Shown here: positions 13,101 to 25,412 of the stretch, piece by piece
How the letters are laid out: every line of letters starts with the position of its first letter
Numbering within the stretch: position 1 is the stretch's first letter
Assembly (NCBI RefSeq): GCF_027887165.1
Contig: NC_077235.1
Span: 17,011,383 to 17,075,382, forward strand
DNA: 64,000 nucleotides
Direction of reading: 5' to 3'
From: Monodelphis domestica
Taxonomy: Eukaryota > Chordata > Mammalia > Didelphimorphia > Didelphidae
Made by a program: the position numbers and the translations under genes
Notes under the pieces: generated by a model
The model's database searches: none
Told to the model about the DNA's origin: nothing
The model's input: only the letters and a program-made list of their open reading frames with translations

Positions 13101-15870
13101 AGAAGCATTCTATGTTCCTAGAACCCTTCCAATTCTGACTTTCCTTGTTCTAAAGGTTCTCCCAGTTCTGACATTCTATGGTCTTAGAGGCATTCTATAT
13201 TCTTAGAAGCATTCAACTTTCTTAGAACCATTCTACTTCTGACTTTCAATGAATCTAAAAAATCTAAAAAAATTTCAAAGAATCTAAGGATTCTTTCACT
13301 TTTGATATTATATTGTCTTAGAAGCATTGTATATTCTTAGAAGTAATCTATGTTCTTAGAATCCTTCCAATTCTGACTTTCAGTGTTCTAAAGGTTCTTT
13401 CAGTTCTGATGTTATATGGTCTTGGAATCTTTCTATATTCTTAGAAGCACTCTATGTTCTTAGAACCCTTCCAATTCTTACCTTCAATGTTCTAAAAGTT
13501 CTTTCCGTTCTGACTTTTTATGTTCGTAGAAGCATTCTATGTTCATAGAAACATTCTATGTTCCTAGAACCCTTCCAATTCTGACTTTCAGTGTTCTAAA
13601 GGTTCTTCCAGTTCTGACATTCTATGGTCTTAGAAGCATTCTATGGTCTTAGAAGCATTCTATTTTCCTAGAACCCTTCCAATTCTGACTTTCAGAGTTC
13701 TAAACATTCTTTCACTTCTGACATTCTATTGTCTCAGAAGCATTCTATGTTGTTAGAACCCTTCCAATTCTGACTTTCCTTGTTATAAAGGTTCATTCAG
13801 TTATGACATTCTTTGTTCTTAGAAGCATTCTATGCTCTTAGAAACATTCCATTCTGACTCTCAGTGTTCTACCTGTTCTTTTTGTTCTGATATTTTATGG
13901 CCTTAGAAGCATGCTATGTTCTTAGAACCTTTCCAATTCTGACTTTCCTTGTTATAAAGGTTCATTCAGTTAAGACATTCTTTGTTCTTAGAAGCATTCT
14001 ATGCTCTTAGAAACATTCCATTCTGACTTTCATTTTTCTAAAGTTTTTTCCAGTTCTGACATTCTATGTTCTTAGAAGCATTCTATGCTTATAGAACCCT
14101 TCCAATTCTGACTTTCAGTGTTCTAACTGTTCTTTTTGTTCTGATATTTTATGGCCTTAGAAGCCTTCTATGTTCTTAGAACCATTCAATTTCTGACTTT
14201 CTGTGTTCTAAAGGTTCTTTCACTTTTGATATTACATTGTCTTAGAAGCATTGTATATTCTTAGGAGCAATCTATATTCTTAAAACCCTTCCAATTCTGA
14301 CTTTCAGTGTTCTAACTGTTCCTTTTGTTCTGGTATTTTATGACCTTAGAAGCCTTCTATGTTCTTAGAACCATTCAAATTCTGACTTTCCGTGTTCTAA
14401 AGGTTCTTCCAGTTCTGACATTCTATGGTCTTAGAAGAATTCTATGTTCTTAGAACCACTCTAATTCTGATTTTCAGTGTTCCAAAGGTTCTTTCAGTTC
14501 TGATGTTATATGGTCTTAGAAGCATTCTATGTTCATAGAAGCATTCTATGTTCTTAGATTCCTTCCAATTCTGAGTTTGTGTTCTAAAGGTTCTCCCAGT
14601 TCTGACATTCTATGGTCTTAGAGGCATTCTATGGTCTTAGAAGCATTCTATGTTCTTAGAACCTTTCTATTTCTGATTTTCAGTGTTACAAAGGTTCTTT
14701 CAGTTCTGATGTTATATGGTCTTAGAAGCATTCTATATCCTTAGAAGCTTTCAACGTTCTTAGAACCGTTCTACTTCTGACTTTTAATGTTCTAAAGGTT
14801 CTTTCATTTTTGATATTACATTGTCTTAGAAGCATTCTATGTTCTTAGAACCCTTCCAATTCTTACCTTCAGTGTTCTAATGGTTTTCAGTTCTGACATT
14901 CTATGGTCTTAGAAGCATTCTATGTTCATAGAAACATTCTATTTTCCTAGAACCCTTCCAATTCTGACTTTCCGTGTTCTAAAGGTTCTTCCAGTTCTGA
15001 CATTCTATGGTCTTAGAAGCATTCTGTGTTCTTAGATCCCTTCCAATTCTGACTTTCTGTGTTCTAAAGGTTCTTTCAGTTCTGATGTTATATGGTCTTA
15101 GAAGCATTCTATATTCTTAGAAGGATTCTATATTCTTAGAAGCATTCTATGTTCTTAGAACCCTTCCAATTCTTACCTTCAGTGTTCTAAAGGTTTTCAG
15201 TTCTGACATTCTATGGTCTTTGAAGCATTCTATGTTCATAGAAACATTCTGTTTTCCTAGAACCCTTCCAATTCTGACTTTCAGTGTTCTAAAGGTTCTT
15301 CCAGTTCTGACATTCTATGGTCTTAGAAGCATTCTGTGTTCTTAGATCCCTTCCAATTCTGATTTTCAGTGTTCTAAAGGTTCTTTTATTTTTCACATTC
15401 TATGGTCTTAGAAACATTCTATGGTCTTGGAGGCATCCTGTGTTCTTAGAACCCTTCCAGTTTTGACTTAGTGTTCTTATGGTTTTTTTCAGTTCTGAAA
15501 TTTGGTCTTAGAAGCAGTCTATGTTCTTGGTAGCATTCTATGTTCTTGGAACCCTTCAAATTCTGCCTTTTAATCTTCTAAATTTTCTTTCATTTTAGAC
15601 TTTTTATGTTCTTAGTAACATTCTACATTCTTCAAGCCATTCCAATTCTGAATTCCCTTGTTCTCATTTTTCTTCCATTTTAGACATTCTTTGTTCTTAG
15701 TACCATATTATGTTGTCTGAATACTTCCAATTCTGACTTTCCAAGTTCTAAGTTCTGTTATAGCTCTGATATACAAATTTTTTAGCACCCTTCCAGTTCT
15801 AACTTTCCATGCTAAATTCTCACATACTTTTGTCATTTGATATGCTTAGAAACATGTAAATTATTACTTT
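10150..15870 (+). repeat. tandem array, right arm (85-bp unit, nested higher-order repeats)
   Basis: Continuous copies of the same 85-bp family as 2490-3897, more diverged on average and with fewer 19-bp expansions. Larger duplications are visible. A block near 11030-11580 recurs about 1071 bp downstream (the variant AGAGGCATTCGATATACTTA at 11341 and 12412). A variant with GTGTTATTAGAAACATTCT occurs near 11450, 12525 and 12900. Another variant with AGCATTCAACTTTCTTAGAA occurs near 11570, 11960 and 13205. Copies decay progressively after 15400 and fade out by about 15870. No coding capacity. Confidence 0.95.
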
Positions 15871-15928
15871 AATTTTTCTCTGATCTCATGTAACCCTAAC
15901 ATACTATATTCCATTAAAATTTCTAATT

Positions 15929-16895
15929 CTTTTTTTTTTTAGGAATAGAACATTTTTATTTAATTTTGAAACTTTTTCCATGGCTACATGAATTATGTTC
16001 TTTTCCTGTCCTCCTCCATCCCCACCCCCCCACACACCCCTGTAGCCAAGGAGCATTTCCAGTGAGTTTTATGAGTTTCATTGATCTATGCCTATTTCCA
16101 TATTATTATTTGTGTTAGGGTGATCTCTTAGAGTCTAAATCCTCAATCTTATTCCCATCAACTCATGTGATCGAGCATATGCTTTTCTTCTACATTTCTA
16201 CTCCCAAAGTTCTTTCTCTGCATGTGGATAGCATTTTTTCTCCTAAGTCCCTCAGAAATCTCTCAGATCACTGCATTGCCACTAATGGATGAGTTCATTA
16301 CATTCAATTGTGCCACTGCATGTTAGTCTCTGTGTACAATGTTCTCCTTGTTCTGCTCCTCTCACTCTGCATCACTTCCTGGAGGTTGTTCCAGATTCTA
16401 TGGAATTCCTCCACTTTATTATTCCTTTGAGCACAATAGTATTCCTTCACCAACATATACCACAATTTGCTCAGCCATTCCCCAATTGAAGGGCATCCCC
16501 TCATTTGCCAATTTTTGGCCACCACAAAGAGCGCAGCTATGAATATTCTTGTACAAATCTTTTCCCTTATTATCTCTTTGGGGTACAAAGCTATCAGTGG
16601 TGTGGCTGGATCAAAGGGCAGACAGTCTTTTGTCGCCCTTTGGGCATAGTTCCAAATTGCCCTCCAAAATGGTCGGATCAATTCACCACTCCACCAGCAA
16701 TGAATTAGTGTCCCTGCTTTGCCACATCCCCTCCAGCATTCATTACTTTCCTTTGCTGTCATGTTAGCCAACCTGCTAGGTGTGAGGTGATACCTCAGAG
16801 TTGTTTTGATTTGCATCTCTCTGATTATAAGAGATTTAGAACACTTTTTCCATTTGCTTTGATTTCTTTATCTGAAAATTGCCTATTAAGATGCC
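15929..16895 (-). mobile_element. L1 LINE, 5'-truncated, antisense, fairly young
   Basis: The minus strand encodes an open 170-residue L1 ORF2p C-terminus (16816 to 16304): [51 protein letters not shown] and [18 protein letters not shown]. These match the L1 C-terminal region, including the Cys/His-rich CWRGCG...HCWW segment. A 3'UTR follows and then a poly-A tail (poly-T on the plus strand, about 15929-15940). The uninterrupted frame suggests a younger age than the copy at 1138-2489. About 0.97 kb remains. Confidence 0.9.
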
Positions 16896-18004
16896 ATATT
16901 TTCTATCAGTCATTCTTGACATTATTACATTGGTGATGTGCTATAAAAACAGAACAGTTCTCCTTCCAGGTGGCCCTTAAGCTCTCTCACTATACTTGGT
17001 TCTCTTTTATCTCTTTGCAACACCTGAGTAAACTACAAATACAAATTAGGGTCAAAGGCTTTACAGTTATCACTGAAATTATTATAAATGTTTCAATGCT
17101 TGCAAAGGGCTTGTTCATTAATTACCAAATCAGTAAGTATTTTTGACATATCCTTTTTTGAATGATTTATTTTCTTTTTTGTCCTATTTTGACTCATTTT
17201 ATTGCCATGCTGTTTGGACTTTCACTTTCCATTACTGATTAAGAATAAGGATCAAGAATTTCTGTAATGCATGTTTGTCGTTCAGGTGCTATTCTGCACA
17301 TACTGCCAAGATAGTGATTTATTCTTCAGTGGTTTTCTTCAGCTGCTTCTGCCATGATTATTTTTGGGGAAAGTTCCTAGATAACTCTCTGCCTTTAGTT
17401 CCTGCAGTTCTTACTGTGTCAACAACCATAGCATATATTGTTGAATATAAATCCTTTAACAATTGAGAAAGTATATTCATTCATGATGGTTAGAGCAGAT
17501 ACTAGCTTCTTTGAATTATGTTTTTAGAATAATTGGTCAATTAAATTAATGCTGTCAATATCAAAAATGGGCTTTTCTTAGATCCATTCAAAGCTCATCT
17601 TTTCGGCTTAATCATGACACTGGGATTATTTTTGCAATCCATGTCATTATTAGGTAGCACTTCTGAAGTTAGCATTAAATCTGGATGTTCGCTGTCTCTA
17701 GGTGTTTTTATTTTCAGAATTTTACACCTTTACGTTTTCAGTTTCTCCTTTAATTTAATCTAATCTGGGTTTAGCAATGAAATGATTTGTTATAGTTCCC
17801 CTACCTTGATTTGCAGTACATTTTTATGTACCCCATGGCTGAATATAAGGATAGGGACAAGACCCACCGTTCTGTTAGCTTAGGAAAGAAAGCTCCAGAT
17901 GAAGACATTGTTTTTCTTCTTCAGCTAAATGATGTCATATTGGATACACTGCTGATCATGGTGTCAAGACAAATGCATCATCCAAAAAAAATTAGTTAAC
18001 CTTT
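16896..18004. other. no recognised feature
   Basis: AT-rich unique-looking sequence. Short frames at 17275-17466 and 17811-17999 have no recognisable domain and no splice context that I trust. Confidence 0.5.
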
Positions 18005-18160
18005 GTCTGATTCAATTTTCTTAAGTGAAAAATGGGCATAATGATAGTATCTACCTTGCAAAATTGCTGTGATGATCAAATGAAGTAATATTTGTAATGT
18101 TCTTAACATGGCGCCTTGGCTCGTTGTAGGCTCTCAGTAAATGTTTGTTCCCTTCTTCCC
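18005..18160 (+). mobile_element. MIR-type SINE fragment
   Basis: Has the layout ...AAAATGGGCATAATGATAGTA, TGTGATGATCAAATGA, then CTCAGTAAATGTTTGTTCCC, as in the 3' half of old MIR-type SINEs. Confidence 0.65.
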
Positions 18161-18194
18161 CTCACAGTTCAGATCAGCACATTGCCTGCTATAT

Positions 18195-18315
18195 ATAGTC
18201 TTGGAGATTTTCTTAGACCACAGAGAGATTTAGTGACCTTCCCAGGGTCCTACAGATAGTCTATGTTAGAGGCAGAATTTAGATGCAGGTATGAGCATGA
18301 GACTGTTGCCTTTCT
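18195..18315 (-). mobile_element. MIR-type SINE fragment, antisense
   Basis: Contains AGTGACCTTCCCAGGGTCCT followed by a degraded TAGTCTATGTTAGAGGCAGAAT, the antisense form of the MIR core. Confidence 0.6.
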
Positions 18316-19071
18316 GAGGGGAAGATATCATTCACCAAAAACAAAATGATGGCCTTGCCTATAACTGATAAGATCTGTTTGCAGTTTTGTTATAATAGAT
18401 TTACTAATAAATAATAAAAGAATTCCTATCTTCATTTCATGGTCAGTTGAGTTCAGCCAGTTTTACTGAAACAGCCCCAGCCAGTGGAGGGTCAATAATT
18501 CTTATGTGTTCTATTGCATTCTGCCCTCTTGTGGTACCAGAACACAGAGAACCACTTGCTCCTGTCTTCCATGTCAAAACTCATCACCATAGCAGTTCTG
18601 AAGATGGCCAGCAATGCCCTATGCTTCTTATTTATTTCTTAGACCATACAACAGTTTACATTAACCCATTTAATGATATTGAGACTAGTTGGCTGGAGTA
18701 TCAGGATTCCTCTTGACTTGCACAGCTTCTGTAGTGATTTCTTTTCATTCAGCATCTTAATGTACATCATAGTATTTGACATTCCCTTACTTGGTGATTG
18801 AATCCCTTCAAATCCGTCTTCCTCCAATCCCTTACCTTCAACCCCCCACTAAGTCTCATGACATGGACAATGGATTGGGCTTTGAGGAGGTTATTTTTGT
18901 TATTAGTGTTAAATAAAAATCGTTCCTCTTTTTTTTTGAAATTCATATATAAACAACCATGAAGGAAGTCACTGCGGATGTCACACTTTTATGTTTAATA
19001 TATGAATTATTTCTTAATTTCCAAATCTAATTTGTCCCAAATTTTCCAGTCTTTTCCAGTCTTTATCCTTT
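18316..19071. other. no recognised feature
   Basis: Includes a 89-codon frame at 18447-18716 with no recognisable domain. No repeat family identified. Confidence 0.4.
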
Positions 19072-19268
19072 TTTTTAAACCCTTACCTTCTGTCTTGGAA
19101 TCAATACTGGATATTGGCTCCAAGGCAGAAGAGTGGTAAGGGCTAGGCAATGGGGGCCAAGTGACTTGCCCAGGGTCACACAGCTAGAAAGTCTCTGAGG
19201 CCACATTTGAACCCAGGACCTCCTTTCTCTAGGCCTGACTCTCAAATGTCTGAACTACCCAGCTGACC
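19072..19268 (-). mobile_element. MAR1-like marsupial SINE, antisense
   Basis: Near full-length. In plus coordinates it begins AAACCCTTACCTTCTGTCTT, contains GACTTGCCCAGGGTCACACA and ends in a form of CAGCTGACCC, the reverse complement of the tRNA-like SINE head. Most of the consensus is present, with scattered changes. Confidence 0.85.
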
Positions 19269-19280
19269 CCTCTTTTTTTA

Positions 19281-19382
19281 AAAAACCCTCACCTTTTGAC
19301 TTAGAATCAATGCTGTGGATTGGTTCCAAGTGGTAAGGACTAGACATTGGGGGTGAAGTGACTTTCCCAGGGTCACACAGTG
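19281..19382 (-). mobile_element. MAR1-like SINE, partial, antisense
   Basis: Second copy, directly adjacent and in the same orientation as the previous one. Only the tail-proximal half is left: AAAAACCCTCACCTTTTGAC to TTCCCAGGGTCACACAG. It may be a partial duplicate or an independent insertion near the A-rich tail. Confidence 0.75.
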
Positions 19383-21114
19383 CCATCCTCTTCTGATTAC
19401 TCATTATGGAGTAAAAGGGTCCCTGGGTTCTAGAAGGCTATATTAGTCAAATTTTCAGCATGACTTTGAATATCAGCCCCTGTTTAGAGAGTCTCATTAC
19501 TGAATTGACTGCAGGGTAATAGGGCTTCTTTGGCCACAGCAAATGCTAAAAGATTAACTGCATAAGCATGGACACCCTTTAGTGATGAAGGCGCTCTCAA
19601 AGAGGCTCGAATAAATTCTTAAGTCACTCTCTTTGGCAACAGCGTATGTTCCTTTTCTGTTTAGCCAGAGGGCATTGCTTACTCAGCACCAATTTTCATG
19701 AATCTATGTTATAAGATTCTAAGATGCCCACCTGAGTGCCAAAATAGTCTTCTTTTGAATTTCTATCACAAGTTGCAGATGGCCCCACTTAATTCAATTT
19801 CATTGCTGCCATTTTAAGAAGGATATATTAAAGTCGCCATTTTTTTCTAGAGGCCTGGGAAGCAATGAGATTTACAAACTGCACCTACACTACTTTGGTT
19901 GGCAATTATATTTACTCATAAATTGGTTTTTGAATTGCAACTAGATTAAAAATTATAACGTCCATATGACCTTCTTCAGGGGCCCCAGAGTTCTCCATTT
20001 TTTTATGAATAAAAGCCATGATATTGGTTCCACTTATGTGTTAAATAATATCTTTTGGGACAATAACAGGCATTCTAAGTCAGGTTTTAATGAAGTCAGC
20101 TTTAGCTTTATTATAAAAGTTTGAGTTGTGCTTTTCTTCTTCAAACCTCGCCTGGCCAGGCCACTATTGTGCTGTGAGGACAGGGTTGATGGCTTCCCTG
20201 TCTCTGCTCCTTTAAATACTGTGAAATGCATGTCTCCAGACTTGTTGGCATTGGTCTGAAGTAGAGAGCTCCTGAAATTACTCCAACAGGAGATGAGTAA
20301 TTAGGCACAGCTTGAAATGCCAATGAAACGGAGTACTATTGCTCCTAGATTGAACCTGGTGATTGCTGTTACAGTGGAGGAATCAAAGATGAGCTTCTGC
20401 TAAGCTCACGCAGGACTCATTATAATCAGAAGCAAGAATTATTAGTAGGTAGAGCTTATTGATTTGATTAATATACTTTGTTGAATAGGCAGTCTGTACT
20501 CAACTAAATGCTGAGGAGGATAGCATAAAGGATAGTCTCGAATTTCTAAATTAACCGATGCAGTCTTTCAGTTAGATTTCTTAGACGGAAGAGTTAGAAG
20601 GAACCACAGACCATCAAGTGCAATTCCTTCCTCCCCCATAGTCCCCTTTTCCTTAGAGCAGAAAGTGGAATGTAAGTGGTACACAAGCTCCTTGAGAACA
20701 GGGACTGCTTTCTGGTTTTTCTCTGCTTCCCTTGTGACTAAGCCAGAGCTTTTTGCCTAGTAGGTCATTTCTCAACTGCTTGTTGGAATGTATTAACATA
20801 CTTTTTTTGCCCTGGTGAGATGCTTTATTATACTTTTTCAGTGTAGCATATGTCAGAGATATGCATTTAAAGTTTTGTGTGCCATATCTTTCTAAGTCGT
20901 TCATAAACTTTCAAGTTTCTTTTCCTATAGATGAACAAAAATTGTATCCTTAAGCCTTGGTAAAAAGTAGAGATTTTCCCCTTTGTGTTCGGCTTAAATA
21001 TGGTTCCTACTTTACCTTTTTAACCTCTGATTTTTGTGACAACTTTCGTAACTGAAGATAGGCTTTCATATGTATTACATTTTCATAATTTGTAATACCT
21101 ATATAGAAGAAAAT
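19383..21114. other. no recognised feature
   Basis: Moderately AT-rich DNA. No coding frame, RNA gene or repeat family that I can support, although 20575-20640 vaguely resembles the head of an old SINE. Confidence 0.4.
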
Positions 21115-21300
21115 TAACAGCAAAATTGAATTTGGAATTAGAGGACCTGTATTCAGATCCTGCCTCTATCACTTACTATTTTGTGACCTTGGTCCAATCA
21201 CTTAGCCTCCAGGTCTGTTTCCTCCCCTATAAAATGTGGGGCTTGGACTAGGTGAACTCTGACATACCTTTCAGCTCAGATCTATGATCCTATGATCTCT
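21115..21300 (+). mobile_element. THER1/MIR-type SINE
   Basis: Includes TTAGAGGACCTGTATTCAGA, TCACTTACTATTTTGTGACC, CACTTAGCCTCCAGGTCTGT, ATAAAATGTGGGGCTTGGAC and TTCAGCTCAGATCTATGATC. This is the full order of a tRNA-derived CORE-SINE of THER1/MIR type. Confidence 0.8.
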
Positions 21301-21441
21301 TTACCACTTTAACATCCTCATCTATAGGCCTCACTGTCTTACAATGTCCATATTTCCCTTCTAATTGTGGGATAGGCCAAACATCTACACATATGTATTT
21401 TTCTTCAGTATTATTCCCTTTATATAAGTATGTATAAACAT

Positions 21442-21464
21442 ACACACACACACACACACACACA
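21442..21464. repeat. (CA)n microsatellite
   Basis: Uninterrupted CA dinucleotides directly beside the antisense SINE tail at 21466. Confidence 0.95.
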
Positions 21465-21465
21465 T

Positions 21466-21612
21466 ATGTTCCAAGGCAGATAAGTGGTAGCAGCTAAGCA
21501 ATGGGGATTAAATGACTTGCCAAGGTTATACTGCTAGAAGTGTCTGAGGTTGGATTTGAACCTAGGACTTCCAGGCCTAGCTCTCAAGCCATTGAGCCAT
21601 TTAGTTGTCCAA
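21466..21612 (-). mobile_element. MAR1-like SINE, antisense, truncated
   Basis: TTCCAAGGCAGATAAGTGGT, GACTTGCCAAGGTTATACTG and GGATTTGAACCTAGGACTTC are decayed antisense MAR1 segments. The tail end is replaced by the CA run. Confidence 0.75.
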
Positions 21613-23307
21613 CTTCATCAGGATATTATTGAGAGTATCTTGACAATCAAAAAGAATGTAGAAAATTGCTTTTCATGGCCAAAATTAGTCTTAAGATCTT
21701 TTCTATTTATAAATTGGACTTTGTGATATTTTGAACTCTAGATTTTGTTCAAAATCTGTTTTTTAAACCATTACTCTTCAGTTTCATGTCAGATAAGTAA
21801 ATTTGGGATGAGGCAGGACAAAAAGCTGTTATTACAAATCAGAGCTGACTTTCAAGAAGTACACCTTGTTCTTGGACACAATCAATTCTGATGGAATACC
21901 TAAATAGAGTTATATTGCTAGAGTATATAATGAAATTGCTAAAATTTTCATTATCCAACTGGAACTGTCATTCATACAGGCAAGTCACTAAGAATAAGAA
22001 AGCGTTGTCTTTAACGTCTTAGGGGGATGGCTTTTTAATGTTCCAGTTATCATATTAGAGACATAGTGGTTCAAGTGATGTCATGACTTTGAATCTTTAT
22101 TCTCAAGAATGACTGTCCACGTTTCGATATTGTATTTCTTTTTTTCTCCAACCTGTTGTGGGAGGCTATATTATAATAACCAAATTTCTTTACGAATCCA
22201 AATGACTCTCTCCCACAATTATTCAGAATGAGCTGGGTGCTGTTGCAGCTTTCTGTACGAGCCAGCTCTCCGTTTTTTCAAGGAAACTAAGAATTCTATT
22301 GAAGAGGGTGCTGATTTCTGGCTCCCTTACAGCTGTTAAAAAGGCTTTCCCCATATTTTACATTAGTTTATTTTACACATCTTGGGTGCAACTTAATTCT
22401 TAGCTACAAAGAATTTGTTATGTCTAAATGCAGTGAAGACCACCGAAATGATTGAAAGTCTAGAACCTAGCCAGTACCATTAGTCATTCTCCCTTTCTGT
22501 TTATCTTTCCCTCTGTACTTGACATTTTCATCATTTTCAATATAACACGCACACACACACACACACACATATATATATGTTTCAACAGTGATATATTTTC
22601 TTATCTCTTTCCCCTTCATTAAAAACATGCAGCACTGAATTACTTAAAACCACAGTGCCAAGGGTAACTAGGGTGTTGAAAGCTGGAATCCTTGCCTATT
22701 ATTAACTGAGGTTACCACAAGATGGCAGCCCTCTCTAATAGTACCATTAAAAGCCTGTTGCTAAAAGGAGCTTGAAAGAACACTCTAAGCAGCCTAAGTA
22801 TGTTGCTCATTTTCATCGCTCAAACGTCAGCAAAGAGCAACTTCTAACAAAGCTGGTGATGGAATCAGAATGTTAAAAATAGTGAGCCAGTTTAGCGTAA
22901 GGACGGAATTGTGAAACTTGCTTCCCGCTTGATTTGACAGTGTTTTATACGAAGTCCAGTTTGTGTCATTTTCCTTCCGTATCGAAGTGTTCAGCCTTAA
23001 ACCCAAAATTATATTTACCCACTTTCTAGTCATCTTAAAGCGACCGACGACCTAAATTCCAAGGCCTTCCTGCATCGAGCAGATGGCTAGCATCATTCCT
23101 CTCTCGAATACGTGGTAGTAGAATCTGAAGTCATTTAGACTTAAGGGAAGTTAGAGAATCTGTCAGGCACTATCCAGAGAAGTAATTTTAAAGGCTTCTT
23201 TTTCTGCTTTACAAGTCCATCTTGCCCCTTTTGAACCAATCCTGTTTTAACATATTTAATTACTCTGTCCAGGAAGAAACTTTGTTCAGGTTACAAACAT
23301 ACCTGCT
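21613..23307. other. mostly unassigned sequence with one (AC)n(AT)n run
   Basis: Contains a microsatellite at 22544-22579 (AC repeats passing into AT repeats). Otherwise no gene or repeat that I can name. Confidence 0.45.
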
Positions 23308-23495
23308 CATATAGGGCAATGGACTGACTTGGATTTAGCAAGTCTTGGGTTCAGATCCTACCCCAAACATATGTGTAACCCTAAGCAAGTCACTTAGCCT
23401 CTGTGCCTCAGTTTTCTCTTCAGTATAATGAAGGGGTTAGGCTTGATGACTTTTCTTTAAGGATCCTTCTAGCTATAAATCTAGAATCCTAGGAA
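23308..23495 (+). mobile_element. THER1/MIR-type SINE
   Basis: GGGCAATGGACTGACTTGGA, TTGGGTTCAGATCCTACCCC, GCAAGTCACTTAGCCTCTGT, GCCTCAGTTTTCTCTTCAGT and GGATCCTTCTAGCTATAAAT occur in the order expected for this SINE. Confidence 0.85.
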
Positions 23496-25239
23496 ATAGT
23501 TGCTTTCTTTAGGACCTAATGTGCTTTTTGGTATTGTTATGTGTCTACTCCCATTCTGTTTAGAATTTTAGGTCCGGGTGGAAACTTAAACCCGGTCTCC
23601 TTTCAGAAGACTATGCTTTTTTCAGTTCCTTTTGCTGCTGATTCTTCAGGAGGCAGATGAGCAGAAACACATACATAGACACATACTGCCGGGCTCTTTG
23701 GCTTTGTAGAAAAGAAATATGATTATTTCAAATATAGGAAAGTTTTTACTATCTAGTTAAGGGTATAGTTATTAAGGAACAAGAATATCTTAAGGGTTTA
23801 TATGAAACATGACAGTCTCAGGAAAAGTTTTCCAAATTTTCTTTCTGTTTAGAGATATGATGATTATTTAGTTTTTCCATTAAACAATTTTAAAAAGCCC
23901 TCCTAATATAATACCTCCTAATTTTAGAGGAAATACTTGTTTCCGTAGTTATATAAATTGGAAGCAATAAGTGAACTTGGGTAAGCATTTTGTGAACCTG
24001 AACAATGTATCTGGGATATCAATTTGTTTGATCAAAAGGATTTAGACAAGTCATTCACCTGACTTTCCCCTGAATAAAACTCAATCCTTCTTCATGGAAT
24101 CCAGGCTTTAATGAAAAAGAGGACTAGCCTATTTGCTCCAGATTCACTTGGAATTACATAAGGTCAAACATATTGAAGGAATCGGTGCATCTTCTGAAGG
24201 CAAACATCAATTAAGATAAGCCCAAGTATTTTAAAGATGCCACGAGAAATTTCTAAAAGGCCCCAAACACTGTGGCATTTTCTTAAATACACAGCAGTGT
24301 TTACCTGGCTGAAGGACTTGAGGTATTAACCTAGAGTCCAGAATCTAAAACACATACACACACCCTTAAAATTCAAGTGTGAACTTCTGATATCACAGAT
24401 GTAAAAAAAAAAAAAAAGCAGAAGCTTAATCTAGCATGTTTGTCTAGGAATGGTTTATTCTTGAGTAGAAGTTAAAGATTCTCATGTGGAATAAGATCCT
24501 GAGTTGATAGATATGTGAAAACATGGCCTTAAAATTCTACACAATGCTTAACGAAGGAAATTGAACTTCTGTAGTATTTCTCTTCTGCCTCCATCCACAA
24601 AGATGTGATACGCTACTTATTCTTACACGTTTTGTCATCTATAATTGTCTTAATATTTCAATGGTCAGCATTCATTCATTAGTTCTATGGAACCGTTGGC
24701 TGGATGATCACAATTCCAAAATGCCCAATCTCTTTAAACTTGTAGAACATCTGAAAAGGGGATTCTTCCCCTTTTTGTGTCATACTTCCCAAACCCAGGC
24801 CTCAGCAATTTGGAGAAGTCTACGGACCTCTTCTCAGAATTATGCTCTAAGTGTATACACTAAAATACACAGGATTACACTGGAAAAAGATAGAAAGGTT
24901 ACTGAAAATAAAAATGAGGTTATTTTCTCATTCAAGCTTTGGTCCACCAGAAAAAGATCCAGTTTCAGACCCCATGTTATCTTTGGACTCCAGATGTTTG
25001 GCACCTTCCTGGTGCTGTGTTACTAGGTTGAATTGATTGAATGTTTTGGTGTCAAACAAATGTCATGATGAATTTCCATTAGCAGTTGAAATGTCACAAA
25101 TTAGTAGACTGTTCCCTGTTGATACTCTGAATAATATTTGGTTTACTTAATTTATGACTGCTTCTCATAGTGGGGGAATCTTAGGATCAGAATCACAGCT
25201 GATTGTGTTTTTTCCTTCCTAACATTTTATTCATTTTCT
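23496..25239. other. no recognised feature
   Basis: AT-rich. A 121-codon frame at 24661-25026 shows no recognisable domain and no codon pattern that convinces me. A short poly-A run lies near 24402-24416. Confidence 0.4.
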
Positions 25240-25412
25240 CCTTTGGAGTTATCATTGTATTATACTCATTTTTGTGCAGGTAGTACACCCTACAGGCTCC
25301 CTCTTCCCCCCCATTAGAATTAAACCTCCTCGAGGCCAGAGACTTTTATTTTTTATTTAGTGCCAAGCATAGTGCTTTAATCAATACTTAATGTTTGCTA
25401 AATTGCATTGAC
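25240..25412 (+). mobile_element. L2-type LINE 3' fragment
   Basis: CCTCCTCGAGGCCAGAGACT, then TAGTGCCAAGCATAGTGC and ATCAATACTTAATGTTTGCT, parallel the conserved L2 3' end (intact form: gaggccagggactgt...gtgcctggcacatagtagg...aataaatgttt). Confidence 0.6.

Noticed and set aside
2490-15870. CRISPR-like or centromeric array
   Set aside because: There are no unique spacers between repeats, so not CRISPR. A centromere role cannot be judged from 7 kb and nothing here indicates one.
16304-16816. 170-codon host gene on the minus strand
   Set aside because: The peptide is the L1 ORF2p C-terminus.
24661-25026. 121-codon plus-strand frame
   Set aside because: No domain, no splice sites in phase, AT-rich third positions as in the flanks.
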